From Mytilus galloprovincialis (Eukaryota; Mollusca; Bivalvia; Mytilida; Mytilidae): DNA of 64,000 nt. Shown piece by piece: positions 45,801 through 58,900 of the stretch (position 1 is its first letter; each line of letters begins with the position of its first letter). Below the pieces are notes generated by a model, which was not told the origin of the DNA, did no database searches, and saw only the letters and a list, made by a program, of their open reading frames with translations. The position numbers were made by a program, and so were the translations under genes. The DNA is taken from assembly GCF_965363235.1 (NCBI RefSeq), contig NC_134844.1, positions 49,472,872 through 49,536,871 of the forward strand, given 5' to 3'.

Positions 45801-48423
45801 ATAACCAGATGCTCCGCAGGGCGTAGCTTTATACGACCGCAGAGGTTGAACCCTGAACGGTTGGGGCATGTATGGACACAACATTCATGCTGGATTCAGC
45901 TCTAAATTTGGATTGTGATTAAATAGTTGACACAGCATAGGTTTCTGACACAGAATGAATGTGTTCTAATGAACTTAAAATTTTTGTTTTCTCTTAGAGC
46001 AATTCACTATGCTGTTGAATATTAATCCTCTCAAAAAAATGTTTGAAGAAATTTTCTTTTTTATTTATGAAATTTCAAATGAGAAAAATTGAACCCAATT
46101 TTTTTAATCACATCCCCCTTTCCCTTATTCCAAAACTAATCTCAATTAAAATTTCTAATGGAGTTTGCAACAATAACTACTCATTTAAATACATCATAAA
46201 ATATCAAGATGTAAAAAAAACTGCTTGTTATCACTGAATGGTAAAGATTATTTTAATTTATCAGTTGGTAGTAAAAAGTGAATATACATTGTATATTGTA
46301 TATAACAAAGATTTAAGTTGATTCTGGACAAAGAAAGATAACTCCAATTAAAAAAAAATCTTGCTATTGCACAATATTTTGCAATTAGATATTTCTTGCT
46401 TACTATTCTGGACAAAGGAAGATAACTCTAATTAAAAAAAAAATTTGCTATTTCACAATATTGTGCAATTAGATATTTCTTGCCATTGCGCAATACTGTG
46501 CAATTGAAAAGACTTGCTATTGCACAATACTTAATATAATAATTTTAGATCCTGATTTGGACCAACTTGAAAACTGGGCCCATAATAAAAAAATCTAAGT
46601 ACATTTTTGGATTCAGCATATCAAAGAACCCCAAGATTTCAATTTTTGTTAAAATCAGACTAAGTTTAATTTTGGACCCTTTGGACTTTAGTGTAGACCA
46701 ATTTGAAAACAGGACCAAAAATGAAGAATCTACATACACAGTTAGATTTGGTATATCAAAGAACCCCATTTATTCAATTTTTGATGAAATCAAACAAAGT
46801 TTAATTTTGGACCCCGATTTGGACAAACTTGAAAACTGGGCCAATAATCAAGAATCTAAGTACATTTTTAGATTCAGCATATCAAAGAACCTAACTGATT
46901 CATTTTTTGTCAAAATCAAACTAAGTTTAATTTTGGACCCTTTGGACCTTAAAGGGAAAATTCGCGATTTTTTACTTATGGTTTAAATATGTTCATTATG
47001 ACAAAATATATATATTCACAAAGTTTTATCGCTATATGTCCAGTAATAAAGGAGAAATTCAACAATTAATGAAATTTTTTTAACTACTTCCTGTAGGTCG
47101 TGACGTTTTCTCCTGGTTTTTGCATGCCGGGATTTAAAATACAATCAGTAAAAGTCTTGGTTTTTAATGATATTTAAACGTAATCGTAAGCGCGCCGATG
47201 ACTTATGGTTTATCTAATAAACATCCGATAATAAGAAGATAAGACGCACAGACGTGCAATTGTACACATTCATGAGATAAATTTTCTATGTTAAACGTAT
47301 ATATTCGAATTATTTTAGTAGACCACCAAAAAAGTTATAAATTTATTAATTAATGCATTTTCGGACTGATATATGAGGTGAACAAATTAAAGTACAATAA
47401 TCTGTAAAGACAATATGTTGGTGTACTCTTATTGACCTTTTACTATCTCTGCTTTGACTAGATTTATACGATGTGTGTATTCACGGTTCTGTGGCAAATT
47501 GAATACTCTTAGATGGCTTGTTGAAAGGTAAATTGTTATTTGCACTTCGGTATTTAACCACGCCTCTAGGGCACACCTTGCCAGGTGTGACTGTCTATTC
47601 GGATCAGTGGATTATAAAACAAGGGAGCATTCAATATACACATCTATAATACTAATTCAAGTTTCAAGTTTGTTACAAATAAAAATAGATCGCCGTGGAA
47701 TTATTTAATTATATTTGCTGTATCATTTATTTCAATTCAAATAAATTAATTTACTAAGTAATAAAATTTAAACAATTTTCGGTTAAGACGGGAAACTTAA
47801 TTCATGTGTCAGAATGAAATGATATACACCTCTTGTCCTTGATGTATGTCTCATTAAAAAGGGGGAATTAGAAATAGCTTTACCAAAGCATTTTGATTTT
47901 CTTTATTAGGCAAAAAATGTACGAGAACACTTACATTTAGACTTTTGAAAGCCATGTATTAATGTATATCTGAAACTATCTGAAGATAAGTAGATAAATC
48001 TACCGAAGCGGAGTATATGTACGAACAAAGAAAAATACTTTTGTTTTTAAATCTTTGCACATTCATGATTAATTATTGTTATCTATTACTCATTCAATTA
48101 CTTAATTGGTACCTAAAATATGTCTACCGCTTGGCATTAAAACTCGGTGTAGTAGGAAGGGTTTTATTACATATACTAGATTATATTATTTGGATGAGGA
48201 TTTGAGCTATCCTATAAAACACATTTATTAGTTAACTACATTCGAGCCCAAAGGATATTAACTTAAATGATTCAATTAACTTTACTCACATATTACTTAT
48301 ATTTCTATCTTATGATTTTTGCGTGCTTGTTTTTATAGAGCAGTTTATATATGGTCCAAACATTTATCATAAAATCATAAATAAAAATATCTTGTTCGGA
48401 GAATGATAGTACTATAACAGTGG

Positions 48424-48567
48424 TTCCAGTCAGTCAAAAGAGTCAGATTTTGACGAGTATGGTCATATTGGGTACGCACTAGAGCCAGGGTATACCGAAG
48501 AAGAGCTCCATAAAATGGAAGCTGCAGAAAGTTCCCGAAATCAAGATATCCTTAGCAACCATCGCTA
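48424..48567 (+). pseudogene. Short coding-like fragment inside the TTAA element
   Basis: After an acceptor-like AACAG the frame reads SGSSQSKESDFDEYGHIGYA, LEPGYTEEELHKMEAAESSR, NQDILSNHR and then a stop. The acidic, EPxYTEEEL-like wording resembles the N-terminal part of transposon proteins that carry a P2X7-tail-like zinc domain and use TTAA targets (Kolobok-related). The resemblance is from memory and weak. No following zinc domain was found. Confidence 0.25.
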
Positions 48568-49710
48568 GTTTTTAAAACACAGATTGGTGTTCGTGTACTA
48601 ACTGCATACTTATGCCGTTATTAACGGAATGTCTATTTTGCCACTAATTTACTCTCTTTGATCGTAATATTGAATTGGGTGAATGCATAAGTAACAGCAT
48701 CGATTTCATAACAGTTTGTCTGAACCCGGTTGTTCTTGAAACTAACTATATAAGTTTTTTTTAAGTACAATAGTATTCATATTATACATGTTAAATGAAT
48801 GAACAAATATTAAACCTATCTGTTTATTGTTTTCCGTCCATGTCTGCTCATCGCCAGAAATAAAGTTTGTCGCACGAAAAAATGGTGTTAATTCCAGAGT
48901 CAAAATTTAAAGAACTTACTTTCCATGTTTTCTGGTATTGTTCGAAAGAGAATTGACCTAACAGAAGAATTACTATCTTAGGCTGTCAGTAACACATGTA
49001 GAGTAGTGGGTCGTTGTTGGACATGCAAATCTTATAAAGTGTATCATCTGTTAAATTTGCAGGCCACTGAAAGGGGAAGTTCCATACGGAAGTAGGTTTT
49101 GAGATTGATTTTTTTTTATATCCAGTGACACATTTTACATGCGTATTCTTGAACGTTTGATACATCATTTACTCTCAAATTGCAAAAAACGAAAACTTCC
49201 AATTGTATTTATAGTATTTGTTGAAATAGTCCTCGTCTCACAACGTATAATACTCTATCTATTTGACCAACGATGTTCAAAAACAAAAGACAGCGAATTT
49301 TATGTCATCTTTCCCTATTTTTGAATGTAACTTATAAGGCTGTTCAACTGGCAAGAATACCGCCAGAGACATATATACATGTCTCTGATACCGCTAAAGC
49401 GAACAAGCAGTTTATTCTTTAAATTGCTATCATATCACGGCAAGAAAGAAAATAAATCCCGAAATTGATTTGAAACTTTAATACTCAATAGTTTTCCTAG
49501 AAAATACTCACACCTCTTTGGGGTTATTAGTGTACGTCCAGTTGCATATATTTTACATGAATGTCGGAACAATTGTGATGATGACGAATTTCTTCCTTTA
49601 TTCGAGAACAATCTAATTGATACATAAAACTGGGATTTTACTATGTTCATAACTTCGATGAACCAAAGCAAGATATATATCGACCTGTATTTAAATCAAA
49701 CTGGTTCTCT

Positions 49711-49736
49711 TCTTCTTCTTCTTCTTCTTCTTTTGG
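49711..49736. repeat. (TTC)n microsatellite
   Basis: Eight uninterrupted TTC triplets lie inside the TTAA-flanked element. Confidence 0.9.
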
Positions 49737-51513
49737 TATACAATATAGTCTGATACATGTATATATTTTAAATTGCACTATAGTTCCGTAACTTTCTATC
49801 CAGGCGTATAAGCCAACATCGACAAGTGCGTACATTTTTTAAATCAATATTTTTGGTATGTACCAGTCTGTCCTTTACTATAATTGACAAATTACATTTT
49901 CCCAAATTAACCCTCGGAAAAAATATGTATATAGATTTTTATTTCTTCAAATCTTTTTTTTTTTTTTTTGTGGTATTTTTTATATTTTCATAAATAATAT
50001 TCTTTACACCAGAAATGTTATTTATAAACAAGCGTACGAGTTAAATTATTGGCATCATATCACTTTCGGACACACAAGACAGAGATGTGTATTATACACC
50101 TGATAGTTCAAAATGGAAAGTTATAAGTCTGCCGTGTACACTGATCAATACCTACAGAAGTGAAACGATGCATGAACTTGCAAGCCCGACAGGAAATCGC
50201 TTGAATACCCGGACGTGTCACCTGAGTCCTCACACCCCTCACAATACCTTTGGGAGTAATACCTTTAGCCATGCTGGTGATCAGATGAGGAAAGATCCGA
50301 ATTTATTTGAATAAAGTTTATTACTTTAAAGAATTATGAACGAATTAGATTTTTGAAAACAATTTTCACGGAACACTTATTTATTATTTGAACTGTGACT
50401 CTTTAACTAATTCCAATATTAACAGTTTAAAAATAACAGATATATAATAATGGTCATTTAAAAAAAAATAAGAACATTTTCCGTATCAAGTTTATAGTTA
50501 GTCAGATAAAACAATCGTACGATTGACAAGATATCGACACGCAATTACGACTACATCGGTTACTGTAGTTTTGGTCCTTTGTGTTTTATAGACATATCGT
50601 GATTATAATCGTAGAAGATGACAAGATGGCGGAGCGTAGAAAATTGATACTCAAATTTTTAAAATCGATGTTGATCTCTTATCTAGCGGAATAAAACTTT
50701 AATATCTATAAATTTGAGCCTTTTTATATAGAATGGACATAATATCAATTTTTGATTTTTTTGCGAAGTTTCCCTTTAATGTAGACCAAAAGTTAAGAAT
50801 CAACATACACAGTCACGAGTTAGATTCGGCATATCAAAGAACCCCAATTATTCAATTTGGATGAAATCAAACAAAGTTTAATTTTGGACCCTTTGGGCCC
50901 CTTATTCTGTTGGGACCAAAACTCCCAAAATCAATACCAACCTTCATTTTATGGTCATAAACCTTGTGTTTAAATTTCATAGATTTCTATTTACTTATAC
51001 TAACGTTATGGTGCGAAAACCAAGAAAAATGCTTATTTGGGTCCCTTTTTGGCCCCTAATTCCTAAACTGTTGGGACCTAAACTCCCAAAATCCATACCA
51101 ACCTTCCTTTTGTAGTCATTAACATTGTGTTTAAATTTCATTGATTTCTATTTACTTAAACTAAAGTTATTGTGCGAAAACCAAGAATAATGCTTATTTG
51201 GGCCCTTTTTTGGTCCCTAATTCCTAAACTGTTGAAACCAAAACTCCCAAAATCAATCCCAACCGTTCTTTTGTGGTCATAAACCTTGTGTCAAAATTTC
51301 ATAGATTTCTATTAACTTAAACTAAAGTTATAGTGCGAAAACCAAGAAAATGCTTATTTGGGCCCTTTTTGGCCCCTAATTCCTAAAATGTTGGGACCAA
51401 AACTCCCAAAATCAATACAAACCTTCCTTTTGTGGTCATAAACCTTGTGTTAAAATTTCATAGATTTCCATTCACTTTTACTAAAGTTAGAGTGCGAAAA
51501 CTAAAAGTATTCG

Positions 51514-51563
51514 GACGACGACGACGACGCAGACGACGACGACGCAGACGACGACGCCAACGT
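51514..51563. repeat. (GAC)n microsatellite near the right end of the long element
   Basis: GACGACGACGACGACGCAGAC-type runs with CAG interruptions. The inverse (TCGTCGTCGTCTTCGTCTGC) occurs at 58584-58603 in the other fragment, so it belongs to the family. Confidence 0.9.
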
Positions 51564-51611
51564 GATAGCAATATACGACGAAAATTTTTTCAAATTTTGC
51601 GGTCGTATAAA

Positions 51612-51842
51612 AACGATAAATTTATCAATTTTTCAATTTGTAAAGCGGCATAACTCTAGAACAATTAAAGGGACGCCACCAAAATTCAAACTTGATCTGT
51701 GTATAGTGTGGGAATAAGTGTTGTGTATAAGTTTTATAACATTTGGTTGGTGCAAATGGAAACCAATTTTGGGGTGTATGGACAGACAGATGAACAAGGG
51801 TAAAACTTAATGCCCGCTCTGCTACGACAAGGGCATAACAAA
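51612..51842. repeat. 161-bp tandem array, right part and end
   Basis: The interrupted unit resumes (CAATTTGTAAAGCGGCATAAC, CCACCAAAATTCAAACTTGA). The family ends with GTGTATGGACAGACAGATGA...AATGCCCGCTCTGCTACGAC, a tail unlike the internal units. Confidence 0.8.
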
Positions 51843-52936
51843 ACATGAATTATTGTATCATAAAAATGAGGTCTAGATCTATGATTCAATATACAATAGT
51901 TCTATCTAATGTATTTATCAAAGTTGTACAAAATCGAACATGTAAAATGTGGTTTGTTTATAGTTAACACGTGTTTAGTTTGATTGGGATATTGAGTTCA
52001 TGAGGGTGGTTTAAAGTCATTCGAGCCATTGCAGTCGAAGTGTACAGTTGCATTTTGCAAAATAAATAATATTAATAATCATATTATTTATTTTCAGATT
52101 TGTGGACCACAAGTATGGGGAAACCAGTACAAGCTGCTTAATAGCTATATATTTATATGAACTTTCAACAATATTATACTTATATTTATAATAAAATGTG
52201 CGCTTGTCTCTGCAAGGGACTTAGCTAAATTGCAAAAAACATATGATCAAGGTTACATGAATATTGTGGCACATCCATGTACACTGAACAATAAATATAT
52301 GTACCAAAACAAGCTTGTCACTCCACAAAACTCATTGTGGTGGCTGACAATGTGATTTCTAAAATTCCAAATCAATTTGTATTTCATTGTGTTTTTGTTT
52401 TATCATTTGATGCTGAAAGTTATAAACGTTATAATATTGATTTGTATGGAACTTTTTTTACTTATTCAAAGTACTTAGTTTTGGTATTGTTAAATATAGT
52501 GTAAACTACCATATGTTACAATTACTATTATAAAAGGAACATATATATATATGTCAATGAGACAACAACATAATGAAATAAAATCTCAATATACCAGTAA
52601 TGTGCTCCATTTGTTGATATTAACATTTTTTAAACAATATAATGTATGAGTTAAATACCTAATGTATAATATTTTTTTTCAAGCCCAATTAAGTATGCAA
52701 ACCTCAAGTAAATAAGACCACATCTGTTCTCACCATATTTGTTGGAAATGTATGAAACCTTCAAATCATATAATCTATCCATCAGGCATACTATAAACTA
52801 TAAACAACACAAAAACAACTTAAGTTTAATTAAGCCATACATCAAAGACATACATAAAATAAAACTTTATAAATCTGTTTCTAAACATTTTCTTCAATAG
52901 TTTAAATCTAAATGGTTTAACTAAACCACAGTCCAC
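51843..52936. other. Intergenic / 3' flank of NDUFA9
   Basis: AT-rich and non-coding. It should hold the NDUFA9 3' UTR on the minus strand, but I could not pick a polyadenylation signal. A short piece at 52545-52575 (TATGTCAATGAGACAACAAC) resembles the mussel repeat word ATTACCAATGAGACAACTTT at 5905-5924. Confidence 0.4.
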
Positions 52937-55900
52937 TCAGTATGAGGCTCCAGCTGGTCTTACTGTAGATTTTATGGACTCTGGAATCTTAAATTCACCA
53001 AGTGATGGAGCATAATAATTTTCACGGACGTATGGTGCTGTAATAAATGGACACACCTTCTCAAATGAGTGTAGTTTGACATTAAGATCTTCCAATGTTG
53101 GGCATCCAGTCAATGTATCTGAAACATGCTCCTGAAAAATAATCAAAATGATGAACTAATGTAAAGTCACATACGATAACTTATCAATCCAATAACTTTG
53201 TTATACACATAAATTCTATCAATCAAAGTTCATGTAAGTACTGAAGGGAAGCAAAATTAAATATTGTATTTAATCAAAGCATTGGATGTAGTTGATTCAA
53301 TTCAATTATAATTCTGAATAAAGGAAGAAATGTTCTATTTTTAAAGATGACTAACAATGACATCATTAATATTTTTAAACCAGATATTACATTCCTACAC
53401 CTTTCAAAAGTAAAGTAATTGTCTTGACAAGTATAACATCCATTTTGTAACTTCAATATCTGAGCATATATTTCATTGATAAGTGTCTGGAAATGTTCAT
53501 GTATAAAATGTTATGATCAATGCACTACATTTTGTGTATCTCAAAGGTAGTGATAAACTCTGGAAGATTTAGATATCAAGTCAGTATCTTAGGGTTTTGA
53601 TTGCATTTCATGCAATCTTTACCCAAAATATGGACATAGTTTACGATTGGCAACCAATCTAAGTTTAAGGCCAATATGATCAACTTTCTAATACAGTGAT
53701 GTATTTCCTTCAAAAAAACAAAACAATGCATCATCTTATGATTAGAAAGAGATTTCTTCACAGAATAGAAATGTAATTCATGGATACAGTAAACACTAGT
53801 TCTCAACTAATGGAAACTGTTCATATCTGAGAGCTGTGGTACTTTCTTTGTCTGAACAAAACTGCTTTTTATACTAGCTGAACCTTCTTTATGTGCAATG
53901 TTTTCTGAATTTACTGGGTTATTTAATATTTTTTGTCATTTTTTATTGGAATGCTATAAAAATATAAAGACAAGATTGGTATTGAAACAAGTGAAAAATG
54001 TGACTGTATCCTTGTCTGTGATATAGCACATTCCCTATGTTAGTTACATGTAGATAATTTCAACAACAGATATCTGCAGTCAGCTAACATACAGCACCCT
54101 AAGACCTTAATATGCCACATACTGCAGCATCATTATTAATTTCTAGATACAATTTTTAATGAGTAAAGGGGAACCATAAATTTTCTAAAGTCTAGTTTGC
54201 AGACTTATACAAAACAATCTGGGAAATATTTTTTTTCTTTAATCCACAACAATTGGGTAGTAACGGTAAAAATTCTTGCCAAGTGACGTTAACGGTAATT
54301 TTTAGTGCATGACGATAAAATGTACACTATCTTTTAGACGACAAGAAAATCAGCTGAATTTGACGAATCACGCTATTTTTTTTCCCAAAAATTATTTGAG
54401 ACATCTGACCAATCACGATAAGGATAGTTTGACGAATCACAGTAAAATTTTAACCAATTTGACGCTAACGGTAGCCAAAAATGATCGTTTGACGCCTGAC
54501 GGTAAAGGGCATTACCACTCTCACAAATCTGTTACCATGAATATAAATGAATACACAGTAAATACAGTAATCTTACCTTTTCAAGTCTGTCCAATACAAA
54601 TCTTGGATATCCATGAGATAAAAACTGAACTTTGTCAAAGAATTGGGCTCTTGCCCTGAAAAAAGAATTAGTAAATAGTGAATTACTATCAGATTTAAAA
54701 GGCAAGTTCAATGTTAACTAACAATGATGCACTGGTCTGTTTGTAATTAAAGTTAGAAAAGCACATCAAATGGAAAACTTTATAAAAACAAGAATGTGTT
54801 TAAGGAAATAAATGCCACTGCAGAAACTTGCTTATAATAAGTGAAAATACTTTATGAGAGCATTTGATGTCACTAGTTTTAAAGAAGTCTTAGTCTTGTG
54901 GTGTGTGTCAATTTCATATTTTGACTGGTTTGTTTTTATATTTCTTTTGTAATAAGTTTTCTGGTTATAATTCTGTTGTGTCTTGTGAATTTCTCAGTTC
55001 TTGAATAATGTATTGATTCTTTTATTTCCAATTTCTTTAAACAAAACAAATTTCTAGGTTCCCAGTTATAAGGGGACATAACTCTAGAACGATAATTGCT
55101 CACTACCTTTTCAAACTCTGTCTAAGACTTTTGGTTATTAGTGTTGTGTATAAGTTTCATAAAATGTGTATGATACAAACTTAAGTAAAAGTGTGGAATA
55201 GATAAATTTACAAGTTTTATTACTACATGCATGTAATAAAATATAAGCATAAATATATTCAATAATCTTACTTAAAGTATGGCCCAATTCCACATATATT
55301 TCCTGTTGGATATCTGGCACATTTATAGATAAAATCTAGAATATCACATAAATAGTAACTGCCAGGCCTGAAATTAACAAAACAAACAACTACTTTTAAA
55401 TTCTCATTATATCATAAGCACTCTACAAAATTAAACAAATATCATTTGCTAAGTCTCAATTGGCAGGTGTTTCATAGGAAATACCTATATTAACCTATCA
55501 ATTACACTAACAATCACCTTAATAGTAGTTGTCCAATGCCAGACATAGCATTCTGTATTTTAAATGATTTTCACCATTTGGAGCATTTGGTGGTAATTGC
55601 AGATGTTTGGTTGTTTTTGCTAAAGGAAAAAGGGACAATAAGGACTTTATTTGGCTCAAATATTACAGCAAATTTGACCGATAGCTCACTTGATCTAAAA
55701 TACATCCCTGCAAAACTATGGTAAATAGAGTTGAGAAAATACATTTTTGTTTTTATATTTGATGAGGTTTCAACCTATAGTGAAATTTGTATATAAAGCA
55801 AAATTTCATTATTCATTTTTTTCCCATAATATTTGTACAATAAATTTTCTTTAAAATTATGTAGTTACTTGGTTGAGCATGCTGTTTCCAGCTTAGAAAA

Positions 55901-58900
55901 TAGGGATAGAAATCCTTCAAAACAGCACTTTCTTCATTTGTTTTAGGAATAAGGTGCTAAGATGACGTAATTATAATTATATAACATAAGCAAGTGATAA
56001 ACTATGTTGACCGGTTCTATCAAATGCAAACATACATACAATTTGTACACCATTTCTTACCCCACAAGTTCAAAGGTTTTTCCAGCTGCATCAGGATCAT
56101 TCAAAGCACTCATAACACCATCAGTAACATCAGTTACCTGTAATACAAGATTAAATAATAGTTTCACTGACCCTATAAACACATTTTAAAATTGTTAACA
56201 CAAGGGCTATTCCATTAAGATGTATGTGGGAGTGTAGGAAGGAAAGTTTAACTCTTGAATGTAGGTCAAGGGACTTTTTTAAGTATGTTTCTATTACTAT
56301 TATGCAAAATTATCTAAAAATGGTTCTAGGAATTTTTTTTAAAGTCCCTTTCTACCCTCCCATTTTAATGGAGTAGCCCTAAGATAAATCAGGTATATAC
56401 CCCCTCATATTAATTTGAACCTCAGGTTTTGATAGTGTGTTAATGTAGAATTTTATTCAACGCTTCAAAAATGAAATCAGGTTTACAGACATTTGTTTTA
56501 AAAGGCCATCAGCTTCAAATTCAAAATTGATCGTTACTATAAAAAAATATCACATTTAGAACTGTTGTAAGAATTGCAGTATAACAAGCACAACCGTTCA
56601 TTATCAGATAATACCAAGAATGTGTCCATAGTACATTGATGCCCCATCCACATCATCTTTTTCTATGTTCAGTGGACTGTGAAATTGGGGTAAAAACTCT
56701 AATTTGGCATTAAAATTAGAAAGATCATATCATAGGGAACTTGTGTACTGCATCAAACCCTACCTCAACCAAAACCTTTAACCTGAGGCGGGACAGACTA
56801 ACTAACAAACCAATGAACGGATGGACAAACGAACAGACAGACAAAGAAAAAGACTGACAAACCAACAAACAGACAAACGGACACACAGACCATAAACATA
56901 ATGCCCACAAATGGGTCCTAAAAAGTATCAAATAAACTTGTACAAGGCTTTGAAATAAAGGACAGAAATGCTTGGCAAAGCCTGAACAAATATGTGAACC
57001 CATTTTGAAGGAAACTTACATAGACTGGTTTTTTAATTGTCTTTTGTCCCTTCTGCCATAATGGAGTCTTAAAATTTACGTATCTTCTCACTGAAAAATT
57101 ATGATAAGAGGTTATATTAATTCTGCAAATAGCAACATTCATTAGACAAATTAAGTACATAAAATGTAAAGCATATATGAATGATCAACAAGTAAAACTG
57201 CAAGGTACTGCTCAGTGACGATACCCCCGCCAAAATATTTTGGTAAACAGGAAGTTGTTGAGGGATGAATCTCAAAACCCATCACAGGCTATAGCTGACT
57301 TATATGATCCCTCAAATCAAATTTCAGAAATCCTTGTATTGTAGTTCCTGAGAAAAAAGTGATAAAAGTTTTCAATTTGGCTATCATGTGTAAAATGATA
57401 CAAGTGTTCGGTAAACAGGAAGTTGTTGAGTGATGAATCTGAAAATGCATCACATAGTATAACTTATTTATATAAATCCTGAAACCACATTTCAGAAATC
57501 CTTGTATTGTAGTTTCTGAGAAAAATGCGACGAAAGTTTTCAACTTAGCTATCATGTGTAAATGATACAAGTGTTTGGTAAACAGGAAGTTGTTGAGTGA
57601 TGAGCCATAACCCCCAAAAGTCATAGTTAACCATCCCTTCATGGTATATGGAAACTTGTGGTATCATTTCACAGAGATTCATACACTTAAACACAAATTA
57701 TTGTTTGAAAACTACAAAAATGCTTATTTTGGCAAAAACTGCCTTCCAACCCTCCCATACATTTTTTTCTGGAATAGCCCTAAAGAAATTATATTTTGAC
57801 AAGAGTAAACATTTGAATAATCAGATAGAAATATGAAATGATTAGGTAAAGGCAACCATCTTAATCTACTGGAAATCAGACATACTTGTAATTATACCCC
57901 TGCTTTAAAAAAGTGAGATATACTGTTTTACCTGTGTCTGTTCATCCTTCCGTCAGTCCGTTGTCCTATGAATATTTTGTCTCATTTTTCTCAGGAATTA
58001 CTTGACAAGGATTTCTGAAATTTGGTTTCAGGGTTTATATAAGTAAGTTATACCGTGTGATGTGTTTTCAGATTCATCACTCAACAAATTACTGTTTACC
58101 GAATACTTAAAATTGAGAATGGAAATGGGGAATGTGCCGAAGAGACAACAACCCGACCATAGAGCAGACAACAGCAGAAGGTCACCAACAGGTCTTCAAT
58201 GCAACGAGAAATTCTCGCACCCGGAGGCGTCCTTCAGCTGGCCCCTAAACAAATATATACTGGTTCAGTGATAATGAACACCATACTAAACTCCAAATTG
58301 TACACATGAAACTAAAAGTTAAAATAATACAAGACTAACAAAGGCCAGAGGCTCCTGACTTGGGACAGGCGCAAAAATGTGGCGGGGTTAAACATGTTTG
58401 TGAGATCTCAACCCTCCCCCTATACCTCTAGCCAATGCAGAAAATTAAACGCACAACAATACGTACATTAAAATTCAGTTCAAGAGAAGTCCGAGTCTGA
58501 TGTCAGAAGATGTAACCTTGTAACTTGTATCCTTTATATACGACCGCAAACAAATTTTGGCGTCATATAATGGTATCATATCGTCGTCGTCTTCGTCTGC
58601 GTTGTCCGAAGATACCTTTAGTTTCCGGACAATAACTTAAGATTAAGTGAATGGATCTCTTTAATTTTTTACCAGAAAGTCTAATGCCACTAAAGGAAGG
58701 TTGGATTGATTTTGGGGGTTATGGTCACAATAGTTTAGGAAAAAGGTTCAAAAGAAACCCTATTTTATGATTTATTTTCATTGTAAAACTGATGAAAATG
58801 GGATACAGGAAATGTTTGGAGTTTGCTGGTTAAACTGTTTGCCACTGGCCAATATGCTAGTACTACGCGACATGAAAAAAGAGCTGTATTTTCACTATTC

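Larger units (their letters stand above)
46953..50775. mobile_element. 3.8-kb TTAA-flanked transposon (Kolobok/piggyBac-type target)
   Basis: The ends AGGGAAAATTCGC (left) and GCGAAGTTTCCCT (right) are inverted, and TTAA lies on both sides (46949-46952, 50776-50779). Outside, the host repeat joins across the insertion as GGACC-TTAA-TGTAGACC, matching its own paralogous word GGACTTTAGTGTAGACC at 46683-46699, so the borders are firm. TTAA targets are used by piggyBac and Kolobok. No full transposase is seen; a short coding-like piece is at 48424-48567. Confidence 0.8.
45801..51611. mobile_element. Long repeat element with TATACGACCGCA ends
   Basis: The left part reads GCTTTATACGACCGCAGAGG (45824 on) and the right end TTGCGGTCGTATAAAA (51597-51612), so the ends are inverted copies. 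The left has about 25 extra bases before the motif. Inside are diverged direct repeats: TTTAATTTTGGACCC...AACTTGAAAACTGG (46540-46950), and four units of about 150 bp built on CCCAAAATCAATACCAACCT and TTGTGGTCATAAACCTTGTG (50880-51480). Near the right end is a GAC microsatellite. A 3.8-kb TTAA-flanked element interrupts it. A fragment of the right end, inverted, is at 58547-58750. Confidence 0.7.

Noticed and set aside
50087-50314. 75-aa open frame ending before AATAAAG inside the TTAA element
   Set aside because: Composition is coding-like and it could be a last exon, but no domain or splice support was found, so it is not listed as a gene.
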